Shown: one piece after another, positions 1 through 8,205 of the stretch
How the letters are laid out: every line of letters begins with the position of its first letter
Numbering within the stretch: position 1 is the first letter of the stretch
NCBI GenBank assembly: GCA_934182605.1
Contig: CAKPRQ010000007.1
Location: 1-64,000 of the forward strand
Reading direction: 5' to 3'
Length of the DNA: 64,000 nt
DNA from: an uncultured Clostridia bacterium
Lineage (GTDB): Bacteria; Bacillota; Clostridia; TANB77; CAG-508
The notes under the pieces: generated by a model
Told to the model about the DNA's origin: nothing
The model's database searches: none
Seen by the model: only the letters and a program-made list of their open reading frames with translations
Position numbers and translations under genes: made by a program

Positions 1-137
1 TCTCTTGTTGCTTGAGTTATACTACTAAACATTCCATCAGTACCTGTAAATACTGATATTGTTACTCCTGCTAGTATCAGCATTATTACTACTGTTATTA
101 CTAATGAGACTAATGTTATACCTTGGATTTTTTTCAT
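1..137 (-). CDS. Pilin-like protein with class III/IV prepilin N-terminus (partial)
   Basis: Only the first 45 codons lie in the window; the gene runs off the left edge. The start reads MKKIQGITLVSLVIT and continues with a hydrophobic helix. A short basic leader ending in Gly followed by such a helix is the pattern cleaved by prepilin peptidase in type IV pilins and pseudopilins. The usual Glu at mature position 5 is absent (the mature end begins ITLVS), as is common in clostridial pilin-like surface proteins. A GGAAAGGAG ribosome binding site precedes the ATG. The next gene upstream on the same strand (202-681) encodes an anchored extracellular protein, so the pair may belong to one surface locus. 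The N-terminal class is fairly secure; the function of the missing body is unknown. Confidence 0.65.
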   Translation of the reverse strand, partial: MKKIQGITLVSLVITVVIMLILAGVTISVFTGTDGMFSSITQATR

Positions 138-201
138 TTTAGGCTCCTTTCCTTCAAATTTTTATTCTTTTTACTTTTCTTCTCTTTAAAATATATATTG
201 T

Positions 202-681
202 CTACTCTTTTACTATTTCAAAATCATATGCATTTGCGAAATCTGATGTTGCTGATGCATGTAGTTGTACTGTTTTTCCTGCTTCTACTTTATCTATATA
301 TGCTCCGATTGTTGTTATTTCTTTTCCTGCTTTATCTTTTACTACTATATCTACTGGAAAATCTCCTAATGTTTTACTTGTTGGATTTTTTACATCTGCT
401 ACTACTTGTGATACATTGTTATTTTCTACTAATCTTATGTTACTTATTTCTAGTCCATCTATTGTTTTTGTTTTCTTTAATTCTTCACTTTTATTTACTT
501 TACTTCCATCTTCTTGTACTTCTACAAATTCCTCTACCTTATTTTCTTCTACTACTCCTATCGCTGGTGTTTGAGTATTTTCCTCATTTCCTTTGTTTTT
601 ATTTGCATTTACTGCTACTATTATTACTATTAGTAATACAATTATTATTAATAACACTATCATTAATTCTTTTGCTTTCAT
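202..681 (-). CDS. Membrane-anchored FxLYD-like small surface protein
   Basis: A 159-residue protein. Residues about 6-24 form one hydrophobic helix rich in Ile, Leu and Val, with no lipobox Cys. A charged, Asn/Glu-rich linker (about 25-75) follows. The C-terminal beta-rich module contains GLEISNIRLVENNNVSQVV and AGKEITTIGAYIDKVEAGKT. This strand pattern resembles FxLYD-type domains found on many Firmicute surface proteins. That is a by-eye fold suggestion. The start is supported by AAGGAAGGT eight bases upstream. It precedes the pilin-like gene at 1-137 on the same strand and may be co-transcribed with it. No enzyme motif is visible. Confidence 0.65.
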   Translation of the reverse strand: MKAKELMIVLLIIIVLLIVIIVAVNANKNKGNEENTQTPAIGVVEENKVEEFVEVQEDGSKVNKSEELKKTKTIDGLEISNIRLVENNNVSQVVADVKNPTSKTLGDFPVDIVVKDKAGKEITTIGAYIDKVEAGKTVQLHASATSDFANAYDFEIVKE

Positions 682-772
682 TTTCTTTACCTTCCTTATT
701 TTTTATTTAGGTTTTATTTTTAGGCACCTATAACCTTTTTATTTTTTTATCTTTTTTTGTTTTTACTATTTT

Positions 773-1012
773 TTACGGTCCCCCTCTCCTGTGGTTATGT
801 TTTACTTTCTCTGTAAACGCACATAAAGGTAGAGCTATTGCCTGTTTTACAGGCATAGTTCTACCTTTATTTTTACTACTATTTAATTTTCTTTTTTTAT
901 TTCCTAAATGACAATATATAGTGTGTGTGTGTGTGTGTACAGCCATGCGGGTTTCAGCGTTTTCTTTTATTTTTTTCATATTTTTTTCTTCTAATTTTAA
1001 AGTTTCTACCAT
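773..1012 (-). CDS. Doubtful 79-aa open frame over a GT repeat and hairpins
   Basis: An open frame with an AAGGAG ribosome binding site ten bases before its ATG. The product includes MAVHTHTHT, encoded by the (GT)9 tract, and MPVKQAIALPLC, encoded by one arm of a long hairpin. The composition is odd for this genome and no domain is recognisable. The nucleotide sequence looks constrained for RNA structure (hairpins at 790-823 and 825-868), so the frame may be accidental. It is listed because of its ribosome binding site and because the region is less AT-rich than its flanks. Confidence 0.2.
   Translation of the reverse strand: MVETLKLEEKNMKKIKENAETRMAVHTHTHTIYCHLGNKKRKLNSSKNKGRTMPVKQAIALPLCAFTEKVKHNHRRGGP
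785..880 (+). ncRNA. Candidate structured RNA: two stacked hairpins
   Basis: On the plus strand, TGTG...GTTTTAC (790-805) pairs with GTAAAC-G-CACA (813-823). It is followed directly by a 20-bp near-perfect stem, 825-845 with 849-868, capped by a TTT loop and followed by ATTTTTAC. The second stem has the shape of an intrinsic terminator. No promoter is obvious and no known RNA family was recognised. The hairpins also exist on the minus strand, where they are not followed by a T run. RNA identity is an inference from pairing alone. Confidence 0.3.
921..938. repeat. (GT)9 dinucleotide microsatellite
   Basis: Nine uninterrupted GT units in an otherwise AT-rich intergenic region. The tract lies inside a doubtful minus-strand frame, where it encodes alternating His-Thr. 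Such tracts are prone to slippage, so length may vary between strains. No function is visible. Confidence 0.85.
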
Positions 1013-1251
1013 TTTTCATCTTCTCCTTATTTGTAATTTATTTTATCTTATCATACTTTTTACCTTTTTACAAGACTATTTTTTTCCATTTTTTAATTTA
1101 TTTATTTTTTTAGTTCAGTAGTAAGTATATAAATTTTTAACCTATACAGATTCAAAGTTATTCTTACTATTTCACAAACATAATAGAATTACCTGCTAAC
1201 GTAAATTGCTCATATATAATAGTTTGAGCCAAGTTTATATTGTATTTGTGA

Positions 1252-1581
1252 AAAGAAATATTAAATGAGTTATATGAAAAAAGAAAAGAAGAATTTAAAG
1301 ATGCTGAAACAGAAGAATTAGATTTTTGGAACAAATTATATTATAAAAATGGTTTTATTGATGCAATGAATTTAAAAAATTCAATAAGAGAATCAAAAAC
1401 TGGATTAATCGATAAACTTTTTGCTTATTCTATTGATGATATAATTGAAGAACAAAGATATAATGTATGGTATTTAAATACTGAATATAAAAATTGGATT
1501 TATAACATATCTAAAATAAAAAACAAATATCCGAATGTTCGCAATTTTTTGAAAAAGTGGAAACTATTAAATATATATTAA
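1252..1581 (+). pseudogene. Remnant of an unidentified gene, 5' end missing
   Basis: A 109-codon frame is open from a stop at 1249 to a TAA at 1579, with protein-like composition (NELYEKRKEEFKDAETEELD, then KNGFIDAMNLKNS). There is no start codon with a ribosome binding site at the 5' end. The first ATG (1366) lies in the middle of the coherent protein sequence. This suggests a gene that lost its beginning. The family is not recognised. It sits among two other fragments (1779-1955, 1927-2250), so the stretch is a graveyard of small accessory genes. Confidence 0.4.
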
Positions 1582-1778
1582 AGGAACTTTATTTATTATA
1601 ATTTTAAATTAATTATTTGGTTAAAAGATATAATGGTTTGATAGAATATATCTGATTTTTTATATACAAAATTATTTGATAATTTAATTAATATGTGTTA
1701 CCATAGTATTTGATTAAATAGTAAGTTATCGCTTGGATAAAATTTTCAATAAAATATTTTTAAATTCATAGATTTTAA

Positions 1779-1955
1779 AAAGAAAAAGAGGAACTTACAA
1801 ACCAAGTTATTAATTTTATAGAATATTTAAAACTATCATATATAGATACAGAAGCTCCAGAAAGTGTAGAAATAAAGAGCAAGAAAGATTTAAAAGAAAA
1901 ACTGCAAAAAGGTTTAGACGATATAAAAGCAAATAAATATAAAACAATTACCTAA
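1779..1955 (+). pseudogene. Antitoxin-like fragment (RelB/DUF2281-type helix pattern)
   Basis: A frame of about 58 codons, open from a stop at 1776, has no start codon. The product contains LTNQVINFIEYLKLSY and ends SKKDLKEKLQKGLDDIKANK. This resembles the C-terminal half of short antitoxins that accompany RelE-type toxins. No toxin gene is adjacent; the next frame (1927-2250) does not look like RelE. Assignment is by general pattern only. Confidence 0.3.
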
Positions 1956-2250
1956 AAACCAAATTGTAGTTAATGACCGTTTTAATCCAACATTAGTACC
2001 ACAATTAGAAAATTTAGGAATTTTAAAAGAAAAATTAAATGTATGTATTATAAATAATCACTTCTACCCCATTTATTCTTTTGATTTTTCTTTAGATACT
2101 TCAATGTGTAGTTTTAATTATATTACTTCTTGGACTAAAGGTGATATTAAAGTCATATTAGAATTAGGAGATAAAATTCAAAAAACAGCAAATTCTTTCA
2201 TTAAAAGTTTAGAAGATGAATTTACAAATAATATTATTAGAATTGCTTAA
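1927..2250 (+). pseudogene. Remnant of an unidentified gene
   Basis: A 107-codon frame beginning after a stop at 1924, without ATG, GTG or TTG start plus ribosome binding site. It overlaps the end of the antitoxin-like fragment in another frame. The protein reads PKNQIVVNDRFNPTLVPQLE and later SWTKGDIKVILELGDKI, so it has normal coding character. The family is not recognised. It is probably a truncated accessory gene. Confidence 0.35.
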
Positions 2251-2373
2251 TACAAAAATTAATTGATATTGTTTTAATTTAGAAATTATAAATAATAAAA
2301 ACACGAAATTAAAAGTAAATCTCAACTTTAGATTTTAAAAGTTTTATAACGTGTAAAAAGAACTATATTTTAT

Positions 2374-2406
2374 ACTACTCTATTACAAATATAGAGTAGT
2401 TTTTTT
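2374..2406 (+). terminator. Intrinsic terminator
   Basis: ACTACTCTAT (2374-2383) pairs with ATAGAGTAGT (2391-2400), followed by a T run. It closes off the region of gene fragments before the sigma operon promoter. Confidence 0.7.
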
Positions 2407-2468
2407 ATATATTTTATTACTAAAAATTTTGTCGTTTTTTGTTATTTTTTACCTTTTTTTATCTTTTG

Positions 2469-2497
2469 TTGACTTTTAAAATTATTATTTATATAAT
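2469..2497 (+). promoter_or_regulatory. Housekeeping-type promoter of the sigma/anti-sigma operon 1
   Basis: TTGACT (2469-2474), 17-bp spacer, TATAAT (2492-2497). The ribosome binding site GGAGGT follows at 2531, before the sigma gene. This operon is therefore likely read by the main sigma factor as well as any alternative one. Confidence 0.75.
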
Positions 2498-2541
2498 AAT
2501 TTTATTCTATTGTATTTTTATACAACAAAAGGAGGTATACT

Positions 2542-3099
2542 ATGCAAAATTTAGAGGAATTAGTTTTTAAAGCCAAAAATAAAGATGAATATTCTTTTGA
2601 ACAACTAATTCTAAATATAGAAAATGACTTATACAGAATAGCACAAGCTAAACTGGATAATCTTGAAGATATAAACGATGCTATTCAAGAGACACTAATA
2701 ATAGCTTTTAAATCTATAATAAAACTAGAAAATCCTCAATATTTTAAGACATGGATTATTAGAATTTTAATAAATGAATGTAATAGCATATATAAAAAAA
2801 ATAATAAATCTTTATCTTTATTTAAAAAAATAAAAGAAACTAAAAATGTCATAGATTATGACATTCAAGATATTAATAACGTAGAATGTAAGATTGAATT
2901 AGAAAAAATATTCAGTTTTTTAAGTCATGAAGAAAAAATATGCTTAACACTATTCTATAACAGTAATTTTTCAATCTCTGAAATTTCGGACATATTAAAG
3001 ATTAGTCAAAATACAATAAAAAGTAGAATAACTAGAGCTAAAAATAAAATAAAAAAATATTATAATGGAGGTGTTGAAAATGAAACAGCAAAAAAATAA
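2542..3099 (+). CDS. ECF-type RNA polymerase sigma factor (paralog 1)
   Basis: A 185-residue sigma-70 family protein of the ECF class. Region 2 spans about residues 20-90, with EDINDAIQETLIIAF and the core NPQYFKTWIIRILINEC. Region 4 (about 120-178) contains the helix-turn-helix ISEISDILKISQNTIKSRIT. It would direct RNA polymerase to a specific promoter set. GGAGGT lies five bases before the ATG. The 3' end overlaps the anti-sigma gene (start 3080) by 20 bp, which suggests translational coupling. A close paralog of the same length lies on the opposite strand at 60264-60821 and ends in almost the same residues (GGVENETA-K/R-K). Triggering signal and regulon are unknown. Confidence 0.9.
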   Translation: MQNLEELVFKAKNKDEYSFEQLILNIENDLYRIAQAKLDNLEDINDAIQETLIIAFKSIIKLENPQYFKTWIIRILINECNSIYKKNNKSLSLFKKIKETKNVIDYDIQDINNVECKIELEKIFSFLSHEEKICLTLFYNSNFSISEISDILKISQNTIKSRITRAKNKIKKYYNGGVENETAKK

Positions 3100-4108
3100 T
3101 GTAGATGAAATTGATAAATTGTTATACAAATATTTTGATGAAAATAAAGATGTTCCAAGAGAAACTACTGAAGTAATAAAAAATACTATACATAAAAAAA
3201 GTTTAAAGAAGTTTATAGGAATTAAAGCCATTGCAACAGTTTGTACACTATTTTTATTAACTACAGGTGTAGTATTTGCCAATGATATAAAAGATTTTAT
3301 AAGTGAGTTATTCAATTTAAACTCTATAAATATCAAAAATAATAGCATAGTTAGTTCAATTAAAAATAAAGATTATATACAAAATGTAGAAATGGACTAC
3401 ATTACTCTTAATGATGACTATAAAATTAAAATAGATTATTTACTAATAGATGACTTAAATATATATTTAATATTTAACTTATATTCTAGTAATGATATAA
3501 CTTCAAATTATTCCTTTTCAATTTTAGATTTATCAATAACAGATAATAATGGAAAACAAATTTATAATGCTAATATGCAAATAAAAGATAACAATTTTCT
3601 AACTCTCCCTGGTTGGAAAGATATTTATACTACTAATAATGAAATGAAAAAATTATTTTTTCTTATAAAAAATAATATACCAAATTCAGATAGTTTAAAT
3701 ATTAAATTTACAAAACTTGTATTGTATGATATAAAAAATCCTAGTTCAAATTATATAGAGATTAATTGTAACTTTGATTATAATATTAATTTAATTGATA
3801 AATTTAAAAATAAAGAAAGTATTAGATATTATACAACAACACCTATAAATAATAATTATGAAATTCAAAACTGTATTGCAACGGATACCGGCTTATATTT
3901 AATATATAAAACAAATAATGAAAATATAGATTTTAAACTTTATAATATTGATACTACGTATAATATAAACTACTTAGGTAGAACTAAAAATGATTTTTTC
4001 TACTTTATAACACAATTTCATATTTCTAAAGATGATTTAAAAGAACTAAATAATTTTGAAATTATAGATTCATATAATAAAAAATTAATGTTTAAAAAAA
4101 TAGAATAA
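3080..4108 (+). CDS. Membrane anti-sigma factor, DUF4179-type (paralog 1)
   Basis: A 342-residue protein. A cytoplasmic N-terminal part (1-45, VDEIDKLLYKYFDENKDVP) would bind the sigma factor. One transmembrane helix lies at about 48-67 (IATVCTLFLLTTGVVFA). An extracellular part of about 275 residues follows. The region after the helix resembles the DUF4179 domain of Firmicute anti-sigma proteins encoded next to ECF sigma genes. The ATG at 3080 is preferred over one at 3065, because the latter is part of the ribosome binding site (GGAGGT at 3068-3073). The paralog at 59258-60283 is similar along its whole length. The sensed signal is unknown. Confidence 0.8.
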   Translation: MKQQKNNVDEIDKLLYKYFDENKDVPRETTEVIKNTIHKKSLKKFIGIKAIATVCTLFLLTTGVVFANDIKDFISELFNLNSINIKNNSIVSSIKNKDYIQNVEMDYITLNDDYKIKIDYLLIDDLNIYLIFNLYSSNDITSNYSFSILDLSITDNNGKQIYNANMQIKDNNFLTLPGWKDIYTTNNEMKKLFFLIKNNIPNSDSLNIKFTKLVLYDIKNPSSNYIEINCNFDYNINLIDKFKNKESIRYYTTTPINNNYEIQNCIATDTGLYLIYKTNNENIDFKLYNIDTTYNINYLGRTKNDFFYFITQFHISKDDLKELNNFEIIDSYNKKLMFKKIE

Positions 4109-4123
4109 ATAAATTAATTATTT

Positions 4124-4164
4124 AAAAAAGAAGTAAATTTTAATATTACATATACTTCTTTTTT
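4124..4164 (+). terminator. Terminator of sigma operon 1
   Basis: AAAAAAGAAGTA (4124-4135) pairs with TACTTCTTTTTT (4153-4164), 15 bases after the anti-sigma stop codon. The T run is the descending arm of the stem. Confidence 0.75.
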
Positions 4165-4200
4165 ATTTTATAAAATAAAAATTTGAAAAAATATAAAAAA

Positions 4201-4250
4201 TTTTAAAATTTATGCACCTGTTTTATCGAAAAATGTTATCTAATGTATAG
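4201..4250 (+). promoter_or_regulatory. Conserved block, candidate ECF promoter (copy 1)
   Basis: TTTTAAAATTTATGCACC (4201-4218), then 18 bases, then TATCTAAT (4237-4244). The same two parts with the same 18-base spacing occur on the minus strand at 61024-61067, upstream of sigma operon 2. This copy lies in front of the decayed Spo0A-like gene. ATGCACC and TATCTAAT could be -35 and -10 elements read by one of the ECF sigma factors. The similarity is seen directly; promoter function is inference. Confidence 0.45.
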
Positions 4251-4758
4251 AGGAGTAAAACAAAGAGAAGTTATTTGGATTAAAATTTTAATGGAATGTG
4301 AAAATACAAATTTTATAACCAATTTAATAGAGCAATTAAATATAAGTAATCAAAACATTAAAATTTATAACATTATTTATAGCACAAATAATAGATTAAA
4401 CTCTACATATTGTAAAATGTATTAAAATAGTAATTTGCAAGATAAAATTATTAAAAAACTTGTATATTTAGGTTATGATATTTCATATAAAGTAACTAAA
4501 TATTTAATAAAAACCATTGAGTATATTATTTATCATTCAGACAATCATTTTGGGAACTTAGAAAAATGTGTTTATTTTGAAGTAGCTAAATTAAATAATA
4601 CATATCTATACATAATATAAAATGTAATATAAATAGAGCAACTACTATTATGTACACTTCATGTAAAGTTGAAAAATAAAAATAATTTTTGATTTTTTAA
4701 TGATGTAAATTCTAAAGTTAAAGCTGTTATAAATACAATTATTAATAAAGTATTATAA
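4243..4758 (+). pseudogene. Decayed Spo0A-like regulator (C-terminal domain remnant)
   Basis: One frame reads through an in-frame TAA at 4423-4425 into DKIIKKLVYLGYDISYKVTK and later GNLEKCVYFEVAKLNNTY. This is the pattern of the Spo0A C-terminal DNA-binding domain. After 4620 a frameshift is needed to continue into KCNINRATTIMYTSCKVEK, and another to reach a tail (VKAVINTIINKVL) ending at a TAA at 4756. The piece before the stop has no convincing phosphoacceptor site. The gene therefore carries at least one nonsense mutation and two frameshifts. It lies directly upstream of the intact Spo0A-like gene at 4834, which suggests a tandem pair of which one has died. Confidence 0.55.
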
Positions 4759-4833
4759 GTAAATTTATCATTAATCTAAAAGAAGTTATTTTTTTATAAT
4801 TAGTATTCATAAAAGAAGGGAATGAATTTCATT

Positions 4834-5637
4834 ATGAAACAGCATAAATCAATATTATTAATAGAAGATGAAATTATTGAATATAATAATTTTAAATTAT
4901 TTATAACTGAAGACATAGATATAGAAACTATTTCAATTACAGAACCTATAACAAAAGTTATAGATCTTTATAAAAACTTTGATCCTGATTTATTGATTAT
5001 CGATATTGATTTAAACTCAAAAACTCAAAATGGTTCAAATATAAACTTTTTACAGCAAATAAATAATTTACATTTAAAAAATAAGCAATTATTTTTAGTT
5101 ATCACTAATATTTTATCCAAAACAATATATGATTATTTATATTGTTTAGATGTGGATCTAATACTTTACAAAGGAGAAAGCAATTATTCTGTTAACACAA
5201 TAATAAAAAATATACTAATTTTGTATTCCAATAGTATTGAATTATTACTACCAAATGATAATGTTCTTTACACACAGTCAAATAGTAAATTTAATATATC
5301 CCAATTATCAAATAAAATTAATAATGAACTAGATCTAATAGGCATCAGTTCTCATTTAATAGGAAGAACATATATTTACGATGCTATTATATATTTATTA
5401 CAAAAAGAAAATGAAACACAAACTGTGTATACATATTTGTCAAAGAAATACAAAAAGAGTGTTAGTGGTATTTGCCGAGCTATACAAACAGCGATTTACC
5501 GTGCTTGGAGAACTTTACCTATAAATGAAATTGAAAAATATTATACAACTAAATATTGTTATGAACGCGGTGTACCATTACCAACAGAATTTTTATTTTA
5601 TTATGTAGAAAAAATAAGGAAATCCTTATTAAAATAA
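4834..5637 (+). CDS. Spo0A-like response regulator
   Basis: A 267-residue protein. Residues 5-125 form a receiver domain with expected landmarks: the acidic pocket (E11/D12 in LLIEDE), a phosphoacceptor Asp near 57 (LLIIDIDL), Thr near 91 (LVITN) and Lys near 113 (LYKGE). Residues about 165-267 match a Spo0A C-terminal DNA-binding domain, with HLIGRTYIYDAIIYLL, then YKKSVSGICRAIQTAIYRAW. It is divergent from true Spo0A, so it is called Spo0A-like. The start at 4834 is chosen so that MKQHKSILLIEDE begins the receiver; an ATG at 4822 abuts the GAAGGG ribosome binding site. No kinase gene is adjacent. The Spo0E-like protein at 37058-37195 could dephosphorylate such regulators, which is inference. 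Confidence 0.7.
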   Translation: MKQHKSILLIEDEIIEYNNFKLFITEDIDIETISITEPITKVIDLYKNFDPDLLIIDIDLNSKTQNGSNINFLQQINNLHLKNKQLFLVITNILSKTIYDYLYCLDVDLILYKGESNYSVNTIIKNILILYSNSIELLLPNDNVLYTQSNSKFNISQLSNKINNELDLIGISSHLIGRTYIYDAIIYLLQKENETQTVYTYLSKKYKKSVSGICRAIQTAIYRAWRTLPINEIEKYYTTKYCYERGVPLPTEFLFYYVEKIRKSLLK

Positions 5638-5646
5638 TATATATAA

Positions 5647-5688
5647 ATTTACACATAATTTCAATAATATTTGAAATTATGTGTAAAT
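5647..5688. terminator. Bidirectional terminator between convergent genes
   Basis: A perfect 18-bp stem (5647-5664 with 5671-5688) and a 6-base loop lie between the Spo0A-like gene (plus) and the WG-repeat gene (minus). T-rich sequence follows on the minus strand. Confidence 0.7.
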
Positions 5689-5706
5689 CATTTATAATGA
5701 AATTTA

Positions 5707-7125
5707 TTAATCAATTTGAATAATTCCTGTGTTTGATGTTGCACCTTGTGAAACAATATCTTTCAAGCTATCTCCCAATGACATTATAGTATTTCCAAAT
5801 AACATGTTATATTCTGTCTTTCCTCCAGATATTGTTTTATATATACTATCATAAGAAGGTGGTATTACCCAATTTCCATTTAGATCTAGAATACCATATT
5901 TAATTTTATTTGAATAATTTTTTTTGCCAGCAACAATTCCTTCAATCTCTTCATTTTTTTGTATTAATAATACATTCTGTGAAGTTTGAGAAGTTGAAAA
6001 TACTGACCCAAAGCAATATATATCATGATTTTTAAAATTTTCACCATTTATATTAAACATGGTCCAATATTCACCTTGCTTTGCAGGTATACAGTAATTA
6101 TGTAGTATATATGAATTTTTTATATTATCTGTTGGAAATAATTTTTGATTTTGTATTCCTATTTTATCATATTCTAAATTAATTAAAATTCTTCCATTCT
6201 TATCTAAAATACCATATTTTTTACTATTTTCTACTAAATATAATCCAATATTATTATCTATTAATTTTAAACTATCATATGAAAATCCTACTTTTACACT
6301 AACATCACCTTCTGTATTTCTAACTAAAATACCATATTTATTATTTTGTTCAGCTATAAATTCTCCCATTCCTTCTGAATAAGTTAATTTTTGATATTTT
6401 GGTCCTATAATATTTGATTTATCCTTTGTACTAATTACACCCATTTGTCTATCTTTTGTAACTACAACTATCATATCTTCTATTAATGCCTTTTGATTAG
6501 AAAAGTCATTTGACATTTCTTGATAATTATCGGCTTTTACTGCCGCATTATATTTTTGGTATAATGCTGGTAAAGTATTTATTGCTAATGTATTTTTGTC
6601 TGCATCATATGAATATTTTACATTAAATACTTTTTGCATTGTTGGTAAGCTTATATATAACATATCATTAATTCTTTTTACACTATAAGACATTTTATAA
6701 GTATCGAATGTTGATGATTCATCTTTTGTTAAAGATTTGTAAATTATATTACTATCCATTTCTAATAACACTATTTCATATTGATTTTTAACATAACAAT
6801 GTGACTTATCCTCACTTCCTGTACCATATTCCCCATAAAAAAATTGATATGTTAATTTGGGTGCTATTTTTTCTACACACACATATGGTACATTATTTCC
6901 ATCTATGTATAGTATTGATGTATTTAATTTTGTTCCTACTCCGTCTATATACAAATTATTTTTTTGGTTATTGATACTTGATATTATTGCCACAACAATT
7001 ATCATAATAACAATTACACCTATTACTGCCACTCCACCTATAATTATTATTCTTTTCTTCTTTTCATCTTCTTCAAGTATTTTTGTATTATTCATATTAA
7101 AATTGTTTCCATATAAATCACTCAT
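5707..7125 (-). CDS. Membrane protein with WG (KWG-type) repeats
   Basis: A 472-residue protein. A short cytoplasmic tail (1-24) precedes one transmembrane helix (about 25-48, IIIIGGVAVIGVIVIMIIVV). A middle region (about 60-180) resembles copper-amine-oxidase-type N-terminal modules (ILYIDGNNVPYVCVEKIAP). From about 200 there are repeats such as KYGILDKNGRILINLEYDKI and KYGILDLNGNWVIPPSYDSI. WG repeats occur in bacterial envelope proteins of mostly unknown role. The AAGGAGTT ribosome binding site and a clear promoter (7150-7178) support a single-gene unit. The C-terminus is extracellular if the helix is a signal anchor. Confidence 0.8.
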   Translation of the reverse strand: MSDLYGNNFNMNNTKILEEDEKKKRIIIIGGVAVIGVIVIMIIVVAIISSINNQKNNLYIDGVGTKLNTSILYIDGNNVPYVCVEKIAPKLTYQFFYGEYGTGSEDKSHCYVKNQYEIVLLEMDSNIIYKSLTKDESSTFDTYKMSYSVKRINDMLYISLPTMQKVFNVKYSYDADKNTLAINTLPALYQKYNAAVKADNYQEMSNDFSNQKALIEDMIVVVTKDRQMGVISTKDKSNIIGPKYQKLTYSEGMGEFIAEQNNKYGILVRNTEGDVSVKVGFSYDSLKLIDNNIGLYLVENSKKYGILDKNGRILINLEYDKIGIQNQKLFPTDNIKNSYILHNYCIPAKQGEYWTMFNINGENFKNHDIYCFGSVFSTSQTSQNVLLIQKNEEIEGIVAGKKNYSNKIKYGILDLNGNWVIPPSYDSIYKTISGGKTEYNMLFGNTIMSLGDSLKDIVSQGATSNTGIIQID

Positions 7126-7149
7126 ACTTTTAACTCCTTCTTATAGTAA

Positions 7150-7178
7150 ATTTTATCATTATTAGTTTGAATAGTCAA
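7150..7178 (-). promoter_or_regulatory. Promoter of the WG-repeat gene
   Basis: Minus strand: TTGACT (7178-7173), 17-bp spacer, TAAAAT (7155-7150), about 25 bases before the start codon. Confidence 0.7.
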
Positions 7179-7206
7179 GTTAAAAAGTTAAGATAAATTG
7201 CTTTTC

Positions 7207-7247
7207 ATTTATATAAGACTGTTGTTTTTCAACAGTCTTATATAAAT
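7207..7247 (-). terminator. Hairpin downstream of the lectin gene
   Basis: A perfect 18-bp stem (7207-7224 with 7230-7247) around a TTTTT loop, 15 bases after the lectin stop codon. No strong T run follows, so termination may rest on the stem. Confidence 0.6.
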
Positions 7248-7261
7248 ATTTGTGTAAAATT

Positions 7262-7894
7262 TTAACCGATTTTCTCCAAAATCCAAAGTTGATTGTCATA
7301 CACTACATCCGTCAATTGAGAAACATATACATTTCCTTGAGATGTTGGAAGTGTACCTACACCTGAACCATTGTTGTTATCAGATGCTGTTAATACCAAG
7401 TGATAATGTCTTCCACCATTTCCCAATTCTATTACATATTGTCCAGCTCTATACATTGGATAAATATAAAAAGTTTGTGCCTCAGGATCATTTGGAGCCC
7501 AAATATCTACATTGTTTCCAGCCACAAGACTCCCGCTAGCTAAACCACCTGTTCTAAGCACATCAAGAACTCTATTATACCCATTAGAACTACACATAGC
7601 ATAAAATTTATACTCACTACCATTCTTAACAATTCTCCATTTTTGCTCTATAGAACCATCATATGACCATTGAATTACATTTGTTCCATTAGCATCTGTT
7701 CCTAAATTTACATTTAAGTATTTTCCACTAGCTTTATTCTTTATAAGATATATTCCTGCTTCTGGAATATTTTGTGTAATAATTTCTCCTCTTGTAGCTG
7801 CTTCTACCTTAGTAAATGGTACAAACAATGTACAAAGTGACGCAATAAATGTAATAATCAAAACTATAGATAAAATTCTCATTATTTGTTTCAT
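7262..7894 (-). CDS. Secreted ricin-type beta-trefoil lectin-like protein
   Basis: A 210-residue protein beginning MKQIMRILSIVLIITFIASL, a signal peptide likely cleaved near VEA-A (about residues 32-34). The remainder is a single beta-trefoil of the RICIN/RicinB family. Landmarks: GIYLIKNKASGKYLNV, QKWRIV (a QxW motif), QTFYIYP and a final QLWILEKIG. Such domains bind carbohydrate, and no catalytic domain is attached. The ATG at 7894 is chosen because the one at 7912 lies inside the AAAGGGGGG ribosome binding site. It has its own downstream hairpin. The sugar target is unknown; host glycans or its own cell wall are both possible. Confidence 0.8.
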   Translation of the reverse strand: MKQIMRILSIVLIITFIASLCTLFVPFTKVEAATRGEIITQNIPEAGIYLIKNKASGKYLNVNLGTDANGTNVIQWSYDGSIEQKWRIVKNGSEYKFYAMCSSNGYNRVLDVLRTGGLASGSLVAGNNVDIWAPNDPEAQTFYIYPMYRAGQYVIELGNGGRHYHLVLTASDNNNGSGVGTLPTSQGNVYVSQLTDVVYDNQLWILEKIG

Positions 7895-8205
7895 AAAATT
7901 CCCCCCTTTCATTAAAAAATTTTTTGAGTTTTACTCTAGTAAATATTATATATAATTACAAATTTCTTTTATGTAAAAAATGAATATAAAAATACATAAA
8001 AATATGTAAAAATATGTAAAATATTTAATTAAAAAAAATCTTTTTGTTCTTATATTTATAAAGTAGTTGAATTAAAAATAGAAAAATCAATATTAGAAAT
8101 TATAAATAAACTTAAATAAAAATATATTGATACTAGTATTTAATGTAATAGTCGATAATTTATATTTTATTCACTAAAATATATTAAATTTTCACAAAAA
8201 TAAAT
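7895..8205. other. Intergenic region with one short gene-end fragment
   Basis: Very AT-rich, with short direct repeats of the type AAAAATATGT near 7990-8025. A 19-codon plus-strand tail (8060-8119, VVELKIEKSILEIINKLK then TAA) looks like the end of a lost gene. No clear promoter, RNA or intact gene is seen. It marks the left edge of the conjugative-element remnant. Confidence 0.35.

Noticed and set aside
123..1121. Plus-strand frames of 60-195 codons at the left end
   Set aside because: Leu/Phe-rich products without ribosome binding sites; one is the exact reverse of the anchored surface protein.
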